DNA of 64,000 nucleotides, taken from Hormiphora californensis. Lineage: Eukaryota > Ctenophora > Tentaculata > Cydippida > Pleurobrachiidae. Each line of letters opens with the position of its first letter. Position 1 is the stretch's first letter. This document shows positions 39,401-49,900 of this stretch, piece after piece. The stretch spans positions 4,925,488 through 4,989,487 of the forward strand of contig CM035358.1 of assembly GCA_020137815.1 (NCBI GenBank). The letters are read 5' to 3'. The translations under genes were made by a program, and so were the position numbers. The notes beneath the pieces were generated by a model. It was given only the letters and a program-made list of their open reading frames with translations. It ran no database searches and had not been told where the DNA came from.

Positions 39401-39944
39401 TGATACTGAAATTAGTGAAAGATGAATTAATTTACTTTAAAGAGGGGAGATGGGATAAGACGAGGAATATAAATACAGTCGGACCCCGATTTAGTGGCCC
39501 CCGATTTAGTGGCAGGATTTTTTCCCCCGATATAGGAAATTAATATTATTTGACCTCGATTAAGTGTCTGACCCCTCTCGCCCACAACCTGCTATTCCTC
39601 ACACAGTCTCACGCGACTCAACAGTCGAGTCAACAGACCCAAAGATCAAAAGAGATCGGGGAGGTAAAGATCAGGATGATTTACCTCACATTGGTGACCT
39701 GCAAGAACCGAGGAATCTTGTTGTTTTCATCAACTTTAGTAAAACTCGATTCTACCACCTCTTCCTCCTCTTCTTCCCCACTCTTCTCACCCTCACTACT
39801 ACTAGACCCATCATCTCCCTCATCTCGGACGGCATCATCCTTCCTATCCTCGGCAGATTCCAGCTCCATGGTTGTGGCGTCATGGTTACCATGGTTACCG
39901 GCCCCGTTGTTATCCTGGGGAGGGAGATCCAAGACCTGTGCCAT
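36447..39944 (-). CDS. SREK1: Splicing regulator SREK1 (two RRMs and RS tail)
   Basis: Ten exons join in phase to 493 residues: 39944-39685, 39405-39322, 39249-39125, 38624-38455, 38271-38142, 37871-37688, 37385-37272, 37158-37058, 36899-36713 and 36573-36447. Residues 1-78 are acidic (GEKSGEEEEEEVVESS). RRM1 (about 79-160) has FLQVTNVSIKATNEQ, FGVLVAFVEY and VFIDKPVVVVPTY. A conserved linker follows (IPSEFEALQLAAAMS, PIANPMLGTRPQQ-like). RRM2 (about 265-340) has RRTVFIDNLHPSL and FAFIEFIDLASV, then a helix KRLADAQALIASAVIE. The tail has RDRSKRSRSRDRSKRSRS repeats encoded by near-identical DNA units containing GGTCACGTGACC. SREK1 modulates SR-protein activity in the nucleus. The exon 6 acceptor (TTAG before GATAGCTC) was chosen because it alone keeps the frame. 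Confidence 0.92.
37561..37649. mobile_element. 89-bp MITE (family G, copy 2)
   Basis: Begins GTGTCAGAGCATTGGCCTG and ends CATTGGTCTGACAG, like the copy at 5232. Flanks are GATAAGAA and GGTAAGAA, a one-mismatch 8-bp duplication. It lies in the SREK1 intron between exons 6 and 7. Confidence 0.7.
39473..39560. mobile_element. Pogo-like terminus relic
   Basis: TACAGTCGGACCCCGATTTA starts a short sequence with further CGATTTAGTGGC and CGATTAAGTG copies, in the first SREK1 intron. Same end motif as near 12000 and 45219. Only fragments remain. Confidence 0.45.
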
Positions 39945-40273
39945 GATCGAGGTCCTGGCTAATTAGAGCGAGAGGGGGAAGTAGTGTTGTTAGATTTTGG
40001 GAGAGAGAGAGGATCATGGGAGGTCCTTGCTTAGAAGGAGAAATGGGGATCTGGGGTTGTTAGATTAGAACGAGAAAGGGGAGTACAGTTGTTAGATTTT
40101 GGGATGATTTATTTGGGGACAGGTACTGGGGGAAGAAAGATAATAAAGATGGGAAAAACTAAAATTGAAACCATTTTATTTATTTCAACGGCATGATATA
40201 AAAACATGAACACAATCATGGTACACACTAATGAGACAAACAACCAAGTTAAATTAACATTAAATTATGAGGG

Positions 40274-43200
40274 TCACGTAAATTCCTTCCTATAAAACTC
40301 CTCGGCCCCTTCTGCAACCACTTGATCATCCTGTGTTTTTATTTCTGCCCGAATCGTCCTCTCAAGATAACATCTCCCCCGGGGCCTGTTACCCATCCTG
40401 TTAGTGTTGGGAGAAATTATATATCTGTTAACTTACCATACAACACTGCTTACTAAATATACTATTTTAGATATTTTGATCCTACACACTACTGTAGTGT
40501 AACAGTATGGGGTACACTACATAACAGTATGGGGCACAAATGCCATCCCCCGGCCAGACTGTCATGGGTCCAGTCTCCAGATAATAGTAATAGTAGTAAT
40601 AAACATACGCAGTGTAAGCCCGTGCAAGGAGGTACAAGTTCCTATTCCATTTTCCAGGTGCTGCCCTCTCTGCCCTCTCACAGTACTCTACCACTTCTTC
40701 ATAGGTAGAATGTGGTACTCCCCCAAACAGGGTGTTCACTATCTTCTTCTGGTACCTGGAGATATGATAGATAGGAGAGATATGATAGAGTGCTCAGATA
40801 GAGGGATCAGACGATGCTTGGTTTGAGAATACATGAACTTCGAAGAAAGAGGGACGGTAATAGAAAGTCATAAAAACGCCACACTTACCAAGCCATCTCT
40901 TTCAGTTCGATAGCCCACTGTCCCAGGAGAGTAAGGGCAGTAGCATCATCTGGGTTTAGTTCTACGGCCCGTAACAGGTGCCCCTTCATAATGGGCAAGT
41001 TATTTAGTTGGGCCCTGATACCCTGGTGGCACAAGGAGGATTAGGAAAAGATAAATTGATTGATATATTCTACAACATTATTGGATCGGAGTTTTGATAG
41101 TGCGGTGATATCTCGGGGAGGCTTGGCCTTGGATTTATAAACAGAGAAAGAGTTCAATCATGCACATGGGATCTAACGAGTGGGATCTACCAAACCGTCA
41201 TAGCCACACAATAATGAGTGTGAAATCCCCTACCTTTGCCTGAGCGAACCCATTTGAGAGAATGGCCATCCAGCGATGAGCGTCTGAGTTATTCTCATCG
41301 ACTTCTAGTGCTTGTTCTGCCAGAGTGAATGCTATCGAGACGGCCGTGTATTTGCTTTGTCCGTTTAGTTTACCAATCTTCACCAGTTCCCATTGGCACC
41401 TGAAGGGTAAGAACGAGATGGAGATGGATGGCCGTTTTGAAAAAAAGGGCTGACCACTGTATACATTTGTTGTTATTGGTCTGTGATACTGTGACCTACT
41501 CCACCGGTCATTACCTTGCCTTCCTCCAGAGGATTTCAGCACTTCTCACATTATCGTATTTGCTGAGGGCTGTTTCCAGTAGCTCAAATTCCTGGAAAAT
41601 AGGGGAAGATTTGGGGGTAATCAGTATGCCTCTAACACCAAGTGTTACAAACTCTAAAATATCAGATGATTGATGTCTTGCCCCTAACCCCCGCCCGGCC
41701 CCCTTACTGCTCACGGCGTGCCTGGTGAAACTTTAACACGACCTAGCATGCTACGGGAAACCACCACTTGTACGTGGTAGCTGAGGGTCTACAGAATGGC
41801 GCTACGGTGCGGGAAAAAACATTCCATTGCCTAAAATCCTTTTTTTTACTTTTATTTGATTTGGGTCAAAATTGGCTATATTAAACGTGGTCCCGAAAAA
41901 TCCATAATGACTTAGCACACGAAATATGTCACTCCCACCTATTTTTGCACGTAGAATCGATTGCCGTTGAAGTCGAATCTCTAAAATGACTGTAAAATGG
42001 TCAAAAGTTGATTTTTTACCATTTTTTGGAGGTTTTTGGCCCCTAAACCATTGAAAACGTTGAGATAGGAATTTGAAACTAGTGCCAATCGTTAAAATGG
42101 TCATTTTTCTACCAAGAACCAAGTTTTCGTGTATATCCGATTTATGGTTAGATTTGGGCAAATTGTTGAAATCTGCCAACTAGGAGAACCGTAACTTGAT
42201 TTTCTTGTTTTTTGGATTTTGGCATTTTTGACAAACTTCTGATTGAAATGGTCAATCGGGACCATGCTTAAGTTGTTTATAGGACAATTTTCGACTAAAA
42301 TCCAAGATTTCATACCAATCCAATAACAGATCGTTGATTTATAGAAAATTTAAGTAGGCAAAACGGTCAAAATGACAACTTTTCTTGCTTATTTTGACCG
42401 TTTTGCCTACTTAAATTTTCTATAAATCAACGATCTGTTATTGGATTGGTATGAAATCTTGGATTTCAGTCGAAAATTGTCCCATAAACAACTTAAGCAT
42501 GGTCCCGATTGACCATTTCAATCAGAAGTTTGTCAAAAATGCCAAAATCCAAAAAACAAGAAAATCAAGTTACTGTTCTCCTAGTTGGCAGATTTCAACA
42601 ATTTGCCCAAATCTAACCATAAATCGGATATACACGAAAACTTGGTTCTTGGTAGAAAAATGACCATTTTAACGATTGGCACTAGTTTCAAATTCCTATC
42701 TCAACGTTTTCAATGGTTTAGGGGCCAAAAACCTCCAAAAAATGGTAAAAAATCAACTTTTGACCATTTTACAGTCATTTTAGAGATTCGACTTCAACGG
42801 CAATCGATTCTACGTGCAAAAATAGGTGGGGGTGACATATTTCGTGTGCTAAGTCATTATGGATTTTTCGGGACCACGTTTAATATAGCCAATTTTGACC
42901 CAAATCAAATAAAAGTAAAAAAAAGGATTTTAGGCAATGGAATGTTTTTTCCCGCACCGTAGCGCCATTCTGTAGACCCTCAGCTACCACGTACAAGTGG
43001 TGGTTTCCCGTAGCATGCTAGGTCGTGTTAAAGTTTCACCAGGCACGCCGTGTGCTACAAATTACTCACCATATTCCTCTTACTAACAGACTATACTAAC
43101 AGACTCACCATATCATCATATATTTTATCAAGTGCTGCTAATTCCTCAGCGGGTGGATCCCCTCCTGACGGTACTAAACTCTCAGCCGGTATCACCTCCT

Positions 43201-43677
43201 CCTCTGCAGTATTTGCCGCCACTACCTCATCTTCAGTTGTTAGAAAACTCTCTGTATTTCCTAACTCCTCTGAATCTGACTGGGTCTTCTCTTCTGGTGA
43301 TACAGATGCTGCTAGTAAGAGAGCAGTACCGGCAAATAACGCGAGTTGGTTGTTGTTACGGTGATGGTAACCATGGTAACCGGAGTTTCGTGTGTTGCTA
43401 TGGTAACTAGGGTTCTGTGTGTTGCTAAGGCAGCGTTGTTCCACTGCTCCATTGTTGCATGGTGACCTCCATACTATCACTGCTGCCCTGCGACAAAGAG
43501 TGTGAGTTGCGAAGCTGCCAGGAGGGCCCTTAGAGGGGGGGGGGGGTAAAGGGATCTAAAAGTCACTTTCGGGGTTCAGAAGTTAGAAAATTGTGAAAAG
43601 AAAGAAACACAAACAGACATAACTTCCTACCTCGTGCAGATTCTCTTCCCCGTGACAGCTACCACTCTCTGCATCAT
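40274..43677 (-). CDS. Regulator of microtubule dynamics (RMDN/FAM82 family)
   Basis: Seven coding exons join in phase to 357 residues: 43677-43631, 43487-43109, 41591-41515, 41399-41234, 41022-40889, 40755-40609 and 40397-40274. The start MMQRVVAVTGKRICTR is the only ATG that enters exon 2 in frame. The N-terminus is basic, then low-complexity Asn/His/Tyr (encoded by ATGGTAACC-like repeats), then a membrane segment (LALFAGTALLLAASVS). After an acidic linker come TPR-like helices: ALSKYDNVRSAEILWRKARC, ALEVDENNSDAHRWMAILS, LLRAVELNPDDATALTLLGQ, YCERAERAAPGKWNRNLYLL. This matches RMDN1-3 proteins of mitochondria and microtubules. Which paralogue cannot be said. Intron 2 is swollen by a 1.34-kb palindromic element. 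Confidence 0.85.
41712..43052. mobile_element. 1.34-kb near-perfect palindromic element
   Basis: The two halves are inverted copies along their whole length, meeting near 42382 around AAAACGGTCAAAATGACAACT. Ends are CACGGCGTGCCTGGTGAAAC and its inverse. TGCT flanks both sides (41708-41711, 43053-43056), possibly a 4-bp duplication. Mirror open frames on both strands (125 and 70 codons) result from the symmetry and resemble no known protein. It sits in RMDN intron 2. Confidence 0.85.
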
Positions 43678-43693
43678 TCAGCCATGTTTCTAG

Positions 43694-45021
43694 CTATGAG
43701 AGGAACATATGGGATGTTATAGTTTTATATAGACGCACCTAGGGGAAGAGCTGGATAGGGGGAATAGGGCCTTAGACAGGAGTGAGATTGGCGTTGGGGG
43801 AGGGGGGGGGGTTCGCGACGGTATAGACGGGGGCTAAAAAGATGATGATATGAAATATGCGTGTTGCCATTATTCCTTATTAGGTGAGACCTGCTGTAAT
43901 AATGTTCTCCCCCTTATTCCTTCTCATAGTGTGCCCAGCTTTGCTCTCTGTGTTTGTGTGTGTTCAACTCATCTCTCTCTCTCACTCTGAAACTGGATAC
44001 CCTTTCCTTTTTGTGTGCCACATGAATTTCATTTGCTGTCCCCTCAACTCTCTCTTTTCGAGATTCTACTTTCTAGAACGAATCTCTGCTTTGTTTTTAG
44101 AGAACATAATATTACTGCATTTTAGGCTGAAACAATAGCAACTCCCTAGCCAATAAATAGTAAATATTCGGCATTTTGCTTTTGTGAGGGAAAGTTGAGG
44201 ATCTACACACACTGTGTGTAGATCCTCAATGCTCTGACAGCACACACTGTGTGTGTGACACACACTAACCACACTTTTTGGGTTTTGTTTCATTTCCCGG
44301 CATATTGCTTTGAACAAATTGAAGACCTGTGTCATTAGCCAGTAGCCTCATTTTGCTTTGAGAGAGCGGTCAGAAGGATTTACATACAATGTGCATATCA
44401 TATGTGTGTGTACTGTGTACACTATAATTGTGGAATCATGACGTGCTTGCTTTTGCTGTAAGAGTGCACGATTTGTACAATCGTGTATAGGTACACTCAT
44501 TACACGAGGCCATAATACCAATGTATGTACATTGTACAGTATAGACATGGATCTAATTCACACTCATGAGGGCTGCACCCCTTTGTGTGTGCCTTCTTTT
44601 CTGTTTTGTACTTCCTCTTGACATGTGTATAGCAGCAGTCCTACTCTTGTAGTATCTCATTTTGCAAAACACTACAAAACATACTTGTTGAGTCCATTCC
44701 TTAATCAACTTCTTATAACAACATCAGCAACACACTTGTCGTTCCTTTTGTTGAAACTGATCCCTTTCTTCAAAGTTCAGGGTATAAGGGATGTTATAAT
44801 CCTTTGATATAGATTTTCTAGCGTGTTTCCAGTTCTAATCTTCGTGACAGTCGATTGAGCTGTTATCAGTTTAGAGATCTCATCTCGTGATTTTGTATCT
44901 CACTTTTCTTTTGGTTGTTTGGTAAGTTCCGTTTATTGGCACCTCCAAAACTACCATCTCATTGTTGCCTAAGTTAATTACAATATCGGTTCCTTTAGAA
45001 ACATGACAATCACATGACACC
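43694..45021. promoter_or_regulatory. Divergent intergenic region RMDN / PPxY gene
   Basis: About 1.3 kb between two divergent genes; it should hold both promoters. At 44195-44229 is a 35-bp palindrome (TTGAGGATCTACACACA, one base, then its complement). No additional exon recognised. Confidence 0.5.
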
Positions 45022-45761
45022 ATGGACTCCCCTACTCCACCACCACGACACCATCGCAGCCCACGAGGGTCTGCGGCTCCAGAACCTTTAGATACTGATC
45101 AGTTTGAAGATGTAGCCCTGAGTAGTGAACACTTGGATTATGATGACCAGCCGGTCATGCCGCCCTCGTATGAGGAGGCGATAAGTCGAAAGGATCCTAA
45201 AGGTAAGATATGTTCGTACAGTCAGACCCCGATTTACCGTGATGCTCGGGGTCAAATACCGTTTTCTGGAGCTCCTCAGACACCCTATTCGTTACAATTA
45301 AACTATTTTCAAATCCCTCCAAAATCGAACACCCCTTCATTTCAGCAAGACCTCCTAAACCTGCCCCACCGTATTGCGGTATTGATGCTGGTCCGGCCCG
45401 TCCCCGATCCTACCCTCCACAACCCCAACCAACCAATCCAGTTGTAGTCTACCAGGCTGCTCAACCACCTCCAACATCTTTAATGGCCGGACAATGCGCT
45501 AAATTTGAAGAATGGCTCGCCTCAAAGAACGGATTTCGAATTAATCTCGTGGTTATGATAATGTCGATAATCCTGACTATTATTGCCATCTCCCTCGGAC
45601 TGACTGTTTTTATTTTACTGTTTGTAATGACAGGGTTTGTCTCCCTGTTGCTGCTCATATGGTGTTTGGTGCTCAGAGGACAGAGACGGGGTCGTGCGGG
45701 GAGGCATGAGGTTGCAGTGAGACAGAGTGACGTCATAGGCACAACAGGTGGGAATGTGTGA
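45022..45761 (+). CDS. Small two-TM membrane protein with PPxY-type motif
   Basis: Two exons, 45022-45202 and 45346-45761, join in phase to 198 residues. The N-terminal half is Pro-rich and presumably cytosolic, with VMPPSYEEAISR (a PPSY motif, the class bound by WW domains of NEDD4-type ubiquitin ligases) and YPPQPQPTNPVVVYQ. Two hydrophobic segments follow closely: about residues 124-145 (INLVVMIMSIILTIIAISLG) and about 148-172 (ILLFVMTGFVSLLLLIWCLV). The tail is basic (RGQRRGRAGRHEV). The layout resembles PPxY adaptor membrane proteins, but I cannot name the family. An alternative donor at 45747 and an acceptor near 46107 could add another exon. The intron holds a pogo-like terminus at 45219. 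Confidence 0.7.
45219..45262. mobile_element. Pogo-like terminus relic
   Basis: TACAGTCAGACCCCGATTTA with an inverted GGGGTC shortly after, inside the single intron of the PPxY gene. Third copy of this end motif in the window. Confidence 0.4.
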
Positions 45762-46198
45762 GAGGATTCGGGGAATTATATAACTTGAATCATATCTTGT
45801 TGTTGAGATGAAACATTGTAACTCACGTATCGCGAGTGGAATACAGTGCATCAATCATCAATGGACTTGGCACACGGAGATGAGTGCTTGTTGGGTGGTG
45901 AAGGGCGAAGGGAGGAAGGAATGGCAGATACGACTGAGATTAGGGATAAGGGGGGGGGGTAGCCTCCCGTGGAGGGGAGGAAAGAGTGTTTGTAAACTAC
46001 AGATGTTTTAATTTTTGTTTAGATGAAAAACAGTAAAACATTCAGTTCTTTCTGCTTCCAATCCACACACACACAAACATTTCTCTTTCTCTAAAAATCA
46101 GACCGAAAAAGATGCCCTCAGCAGCTATCGCTCTCAATTTTCGTCTTCGACCGACAATGCGAAGGTAACATATATTATGTAGTTGAAAATTCCAAACA

Positions 46199-46396
46199 TC
46201 ACAAACACATGTGGATCCTTGCTACCCAACAAATGGATCCCTCCTTGGTAGGGTTTCCAATCCATGTACTGTCCAGCGTGCGAAAGACCTGCTCATGAAA
46301 GAAAGGGTCGAGGCCCACGCCAGACAATGCATGTACATATTGAATCCCCCTAGTCCTCAATTTCAATTCATCTGAATTCAGCAATACACGGAGCAC
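46199..46396 (-). other. Unassigned open frame with a splice acceptor
   Basis: After an acceptor-like TATTTAG the frame reads VLRVLLNSDELKLRTRG and GLDPFFHEQVFRTLDSTWIG to a stop. The composition looks protein-like, but no partner exon or family is recognised. The opposite strand is also open from about 46107 to 46290, so either or neither may be coding. Confidence 0.25.
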
Positions 46397-46587
46397 GTCT
46401 AAATATAACAAAAAGAACGCTCAATAGTTGTAAAAGATAGCTAAGGTTTTACAAAAAGTTCGATATTATATACCCACTGGCATCATTGAGAAACTTAGAA
46501 ATTTGAAGAAGCACTAAGCAGTGTGCTTAATTTTCACCCCTAGTGTAAATCAAGAAGGAAGTTTTTTTTTTGTTATTTCACACATCA

Positions 46588-46623
46588 ACAAACAAACAAA
46601 CAAACCAACAAACAAACAAACCA

Positions 46624-46680
<57 letters not shown>
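46588..46680. repeat. (AAAC)n and (AGAC)n tetranucleotide arrays
   Basis: About eight AAAC-type units, then about 15 AGAC units, just downstream of the PPP4R1 stop. Confidence 0.95.
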
Positions 46681-46681
<1 letters not shown>

Positions 46682-46935
46682 TAACACACAAAAAAACGGG
46701 GATATATTGCTGTCGAATATACACACAAGCCGCGTAATACTATGTACAGTTGCACTCACACACCTATAGTCACACACGCACACACTCACTCTTCTCAATC
46801 TCTATCAATCACGTACAAACCAAAAAAAGAAGCTGCATGATACTAAACGAAAATTATCAGCACCCCATATTATATATGTTACCATGACAGATTGGTTACC
46901 ATGGTTACCAGTTAATTGTTGCCATGGTGACGACA

Positions 46936-49900
46936 CTAATCGTAATCGTGTGTTGGGAAATCGTGCACCACGTGCATGGCGTAATGTCGGACATCTGTAT
47001 CAGAATCTTGGCGGAGAGATGCCAGTGACGTCTGAATATCCTCTGATTTCAGATTTTCTGGAAGAAAGAGGGCTGTTATCACTCACTTCCATGTAGAATA
47101 CATGTCTGGCCGCGCCGACCCGATTTGAGCGCACTGTTTGAGAATCAAACCGGGGTCTGGGCTCTGGCGCCAGAAAGCAGAATACAGAGAATCAGACGGG
47201 ATCTAGATATAAAATTGTCCAGTTTGGTTTACTCACCACTAATAAGGAGCAAGCATTGTGCGACCCACAGCCTGACATTAGGTGTCCTATCGTCCACTAG
47301 CTCCAGCAATCGATCCAGGAAGATAGCCTTGACAAGATCATATTGCCCATCTCGGATCATCTCACGACATATCAAAACATACCTGAATAAGTTGTTGAGT
47401 TAGAACAATAGATAATAATGTTTACTCGACAAGAGTTGCTGAGTTTTTTAGGATGTGTAGAACGCAGAGAAAAGAAGGGGGGTTTGTACAAAATAGTAGG
47501 GACGATAGTGTCAGTCGATGTCAGGGATTTTAAAATTTCCCTATTCAAGTGTTCGGGGAGCCTCTCCCGAGTAAAATGCGACCAATTAGAACTCCCAATC
47601 TTTTCTCGTTCTCTAATTATTCGTGATTATGCTAATTATGACGTCATCAGCAACTACCAGAAATCTACGTCTTAGGGCTTAAATTTTGATACTAGCTGAT
47701 AGGGGACCACTAGATTAGTGGGCAAAAAAATTTTCAGGTCGATCGGAGTTATGGGCGTGGCGCTATGGCGTTATAAAGTGTGTAATCCGGTGATGACGTC
47801 ATCAAGGATTATCAAATTAGGTCAACGCGGGGGGTCGAGACCGGGTGCGTTTGATCGAGCCTGATAAGCTGATTAAAAATCTGTAGGGGTAGATCAATCC
47901 CCCAACTAGGAGCCGAGCTATTAGCATTTTTTCGATTTTTGACGAAGTCACGTGACCTAAAAATCGAAAAACGCTAATAGCTCGGCTCCTAGTTGGGGGA
48001 TTGGTCTACCCCTACAGATTTTTGATCAGCTTATCAGGCTCGATCAAACGCACCCGGTCTCGACCCCCCGCGTTGACCTAATTTGATAATCCTTGATGAC
48101 GTCATCACCGGATTACACACTTTAAAACGCCATAGCGCCACGCCCATAACTCCGATCGACCTGAAAATTTTTTTGCCCACTAATCTAGTGGTCCCCTATC
48201 AGCTAGTATCAAAATTTAAGCCCTAAGACGTAGATTTCTGGTAGTTGCTGATGACGTCATAATTAGCATAATCACGAATAATTAGAGAACGAGAAAAGAT
48301 TGGGAGCTCTAATTGGGCGCATTTTACTCGGGAGAGGCTCCCCGAACACTAGAGTAGCGAAATTTTAAAATCCCTGACATCAACTGACACTATCGTCCCT
48401 ACTAAAACGTGAACAAAACCATGATGATCAAGGCTTATTCGTTAATCAGATCTAAAAACAACATACCCCTGTCTGTAAGTACATCTGTTTGAGTTTCCAA
48501 ACTTGTTCCTGATCAAGTTACATGTGGAGTTCAGATATTCTGGTTCATTCTGGAAGCGCTGCACTAACTTTGATAACTGTAGAGATGAGATATAATTAGC
48601 AGGAACCGACCGAAACAAGTAAACAACCAATAAGAACTTGTTATTTAGTTCACGTGACTGGTTATTAGCCAATCAGGGACCAGTATTTCCTGATTCGGTC
48701 GGTTCGTGATAATTAGTCAGAGAGGGTGGGAACTTGGGAAATGTTTACACTTTACATATTCCTAATTTGACTAATAAAATCACAAACTTATTTACTGTAA
48801 CTTACAGTAAGTAACTTACTACAGTATGTAAGTACTAAGTAGCTTAGCTTGGTAAGTAGTACTTACCATGCCACAGTAGTTCTTAACAGTGTTACTTACC
48901 ACAGTAAATGATGCCCGTCTCACTTGAGAGACCTGGTCTGTTGAGAGATCGAACACAATCGGCTGGATATGATCATATACCTCCTTCGTTGTGTACAATT
49001 CACTTAGCTGAGGTAACTGACTGAGGGGGAGGGGGTTGTGGTTAGTGTTAGTACCTGATTGTAGAAGAGAAAAGGTGACGGGTTAAGACATGAGTAGGAA
49101 AAGTGGGAGGTGACCGGGGGGGGGGGGGGGGGGGGGGGGGAGCTAAATCAGTTTAACGTTCAACCAGGAAAAACTTCCATTTGTTCTACTGTACCTCTCT
49201 CTCCACCTCCAACAACATATTTTATGCACATTTTAGATTTGGTAAGTGTTTCCCCCTAAAAAGGCTTCCCGTGCAATGCCTCCAGAAATGAATTTATTCA
49301 GAGAGCGTGTGGAAGAATATGTTTTAGCAGTCTTCTGGATAATGAGTTCAGAGCAGTGTTTGCTGACGTGTGAATCCCCAAATTATTTGTTACATCCCCA
49401 AACGAAATAACTTATCGTGAAACAAATTAAAGTGTCAGCACGTACTTGGCGAATGTTTGTCGGTATCTCCAGTTTTTCTGATCCTCACATTTCTGAATTT
49501 CCTTCATCTGGTAAAGTAACTCTTCCCGGTGACGCAATGAGACGTTCTAAGGAGAAGGGAGAGAATAAAGAGGGAGTTGTCATCTGTACTGCTGTAGGCC
49601 TGTAGCGCTATGTGATGAGATTAGAAAACGGGGGGGGGGGGGGGGGGGGAGAGAGAGAGACATGTACATAGGCCCCAAAATTAAATACATTTTGGAAAAC
49701 AAAATTACCTTGAGAAAATTCGAGAGATTTTTAAGAAGCCCAATTTTAACTGAATCTATATCATCTATAAAACTCTGGAATGGAATAATTAGATCCTCCT
49801 GGGTCTGTTGAGGGCCGATAACATGGGCTATCTCATGTATTGAACACGCAAGGGTTTGCCTCACCATTGCCTACGGGGAGAAGGGAGTGAGTGTAGCTAC

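Noticed and set aside
39550-39966. Two overlapping plus-strand frames of 138 and 132 codons
   Set aside because: They are antisense to SREK1 exon 1, whose acidic sequence gives long open antisense frames.
41802-42962. Mirror-image open frames of 125 and 70 codons
   Set aside because: They occur as identical pairs because the element is a palindrome. Composition is not protein-like and no start or domain supports them.
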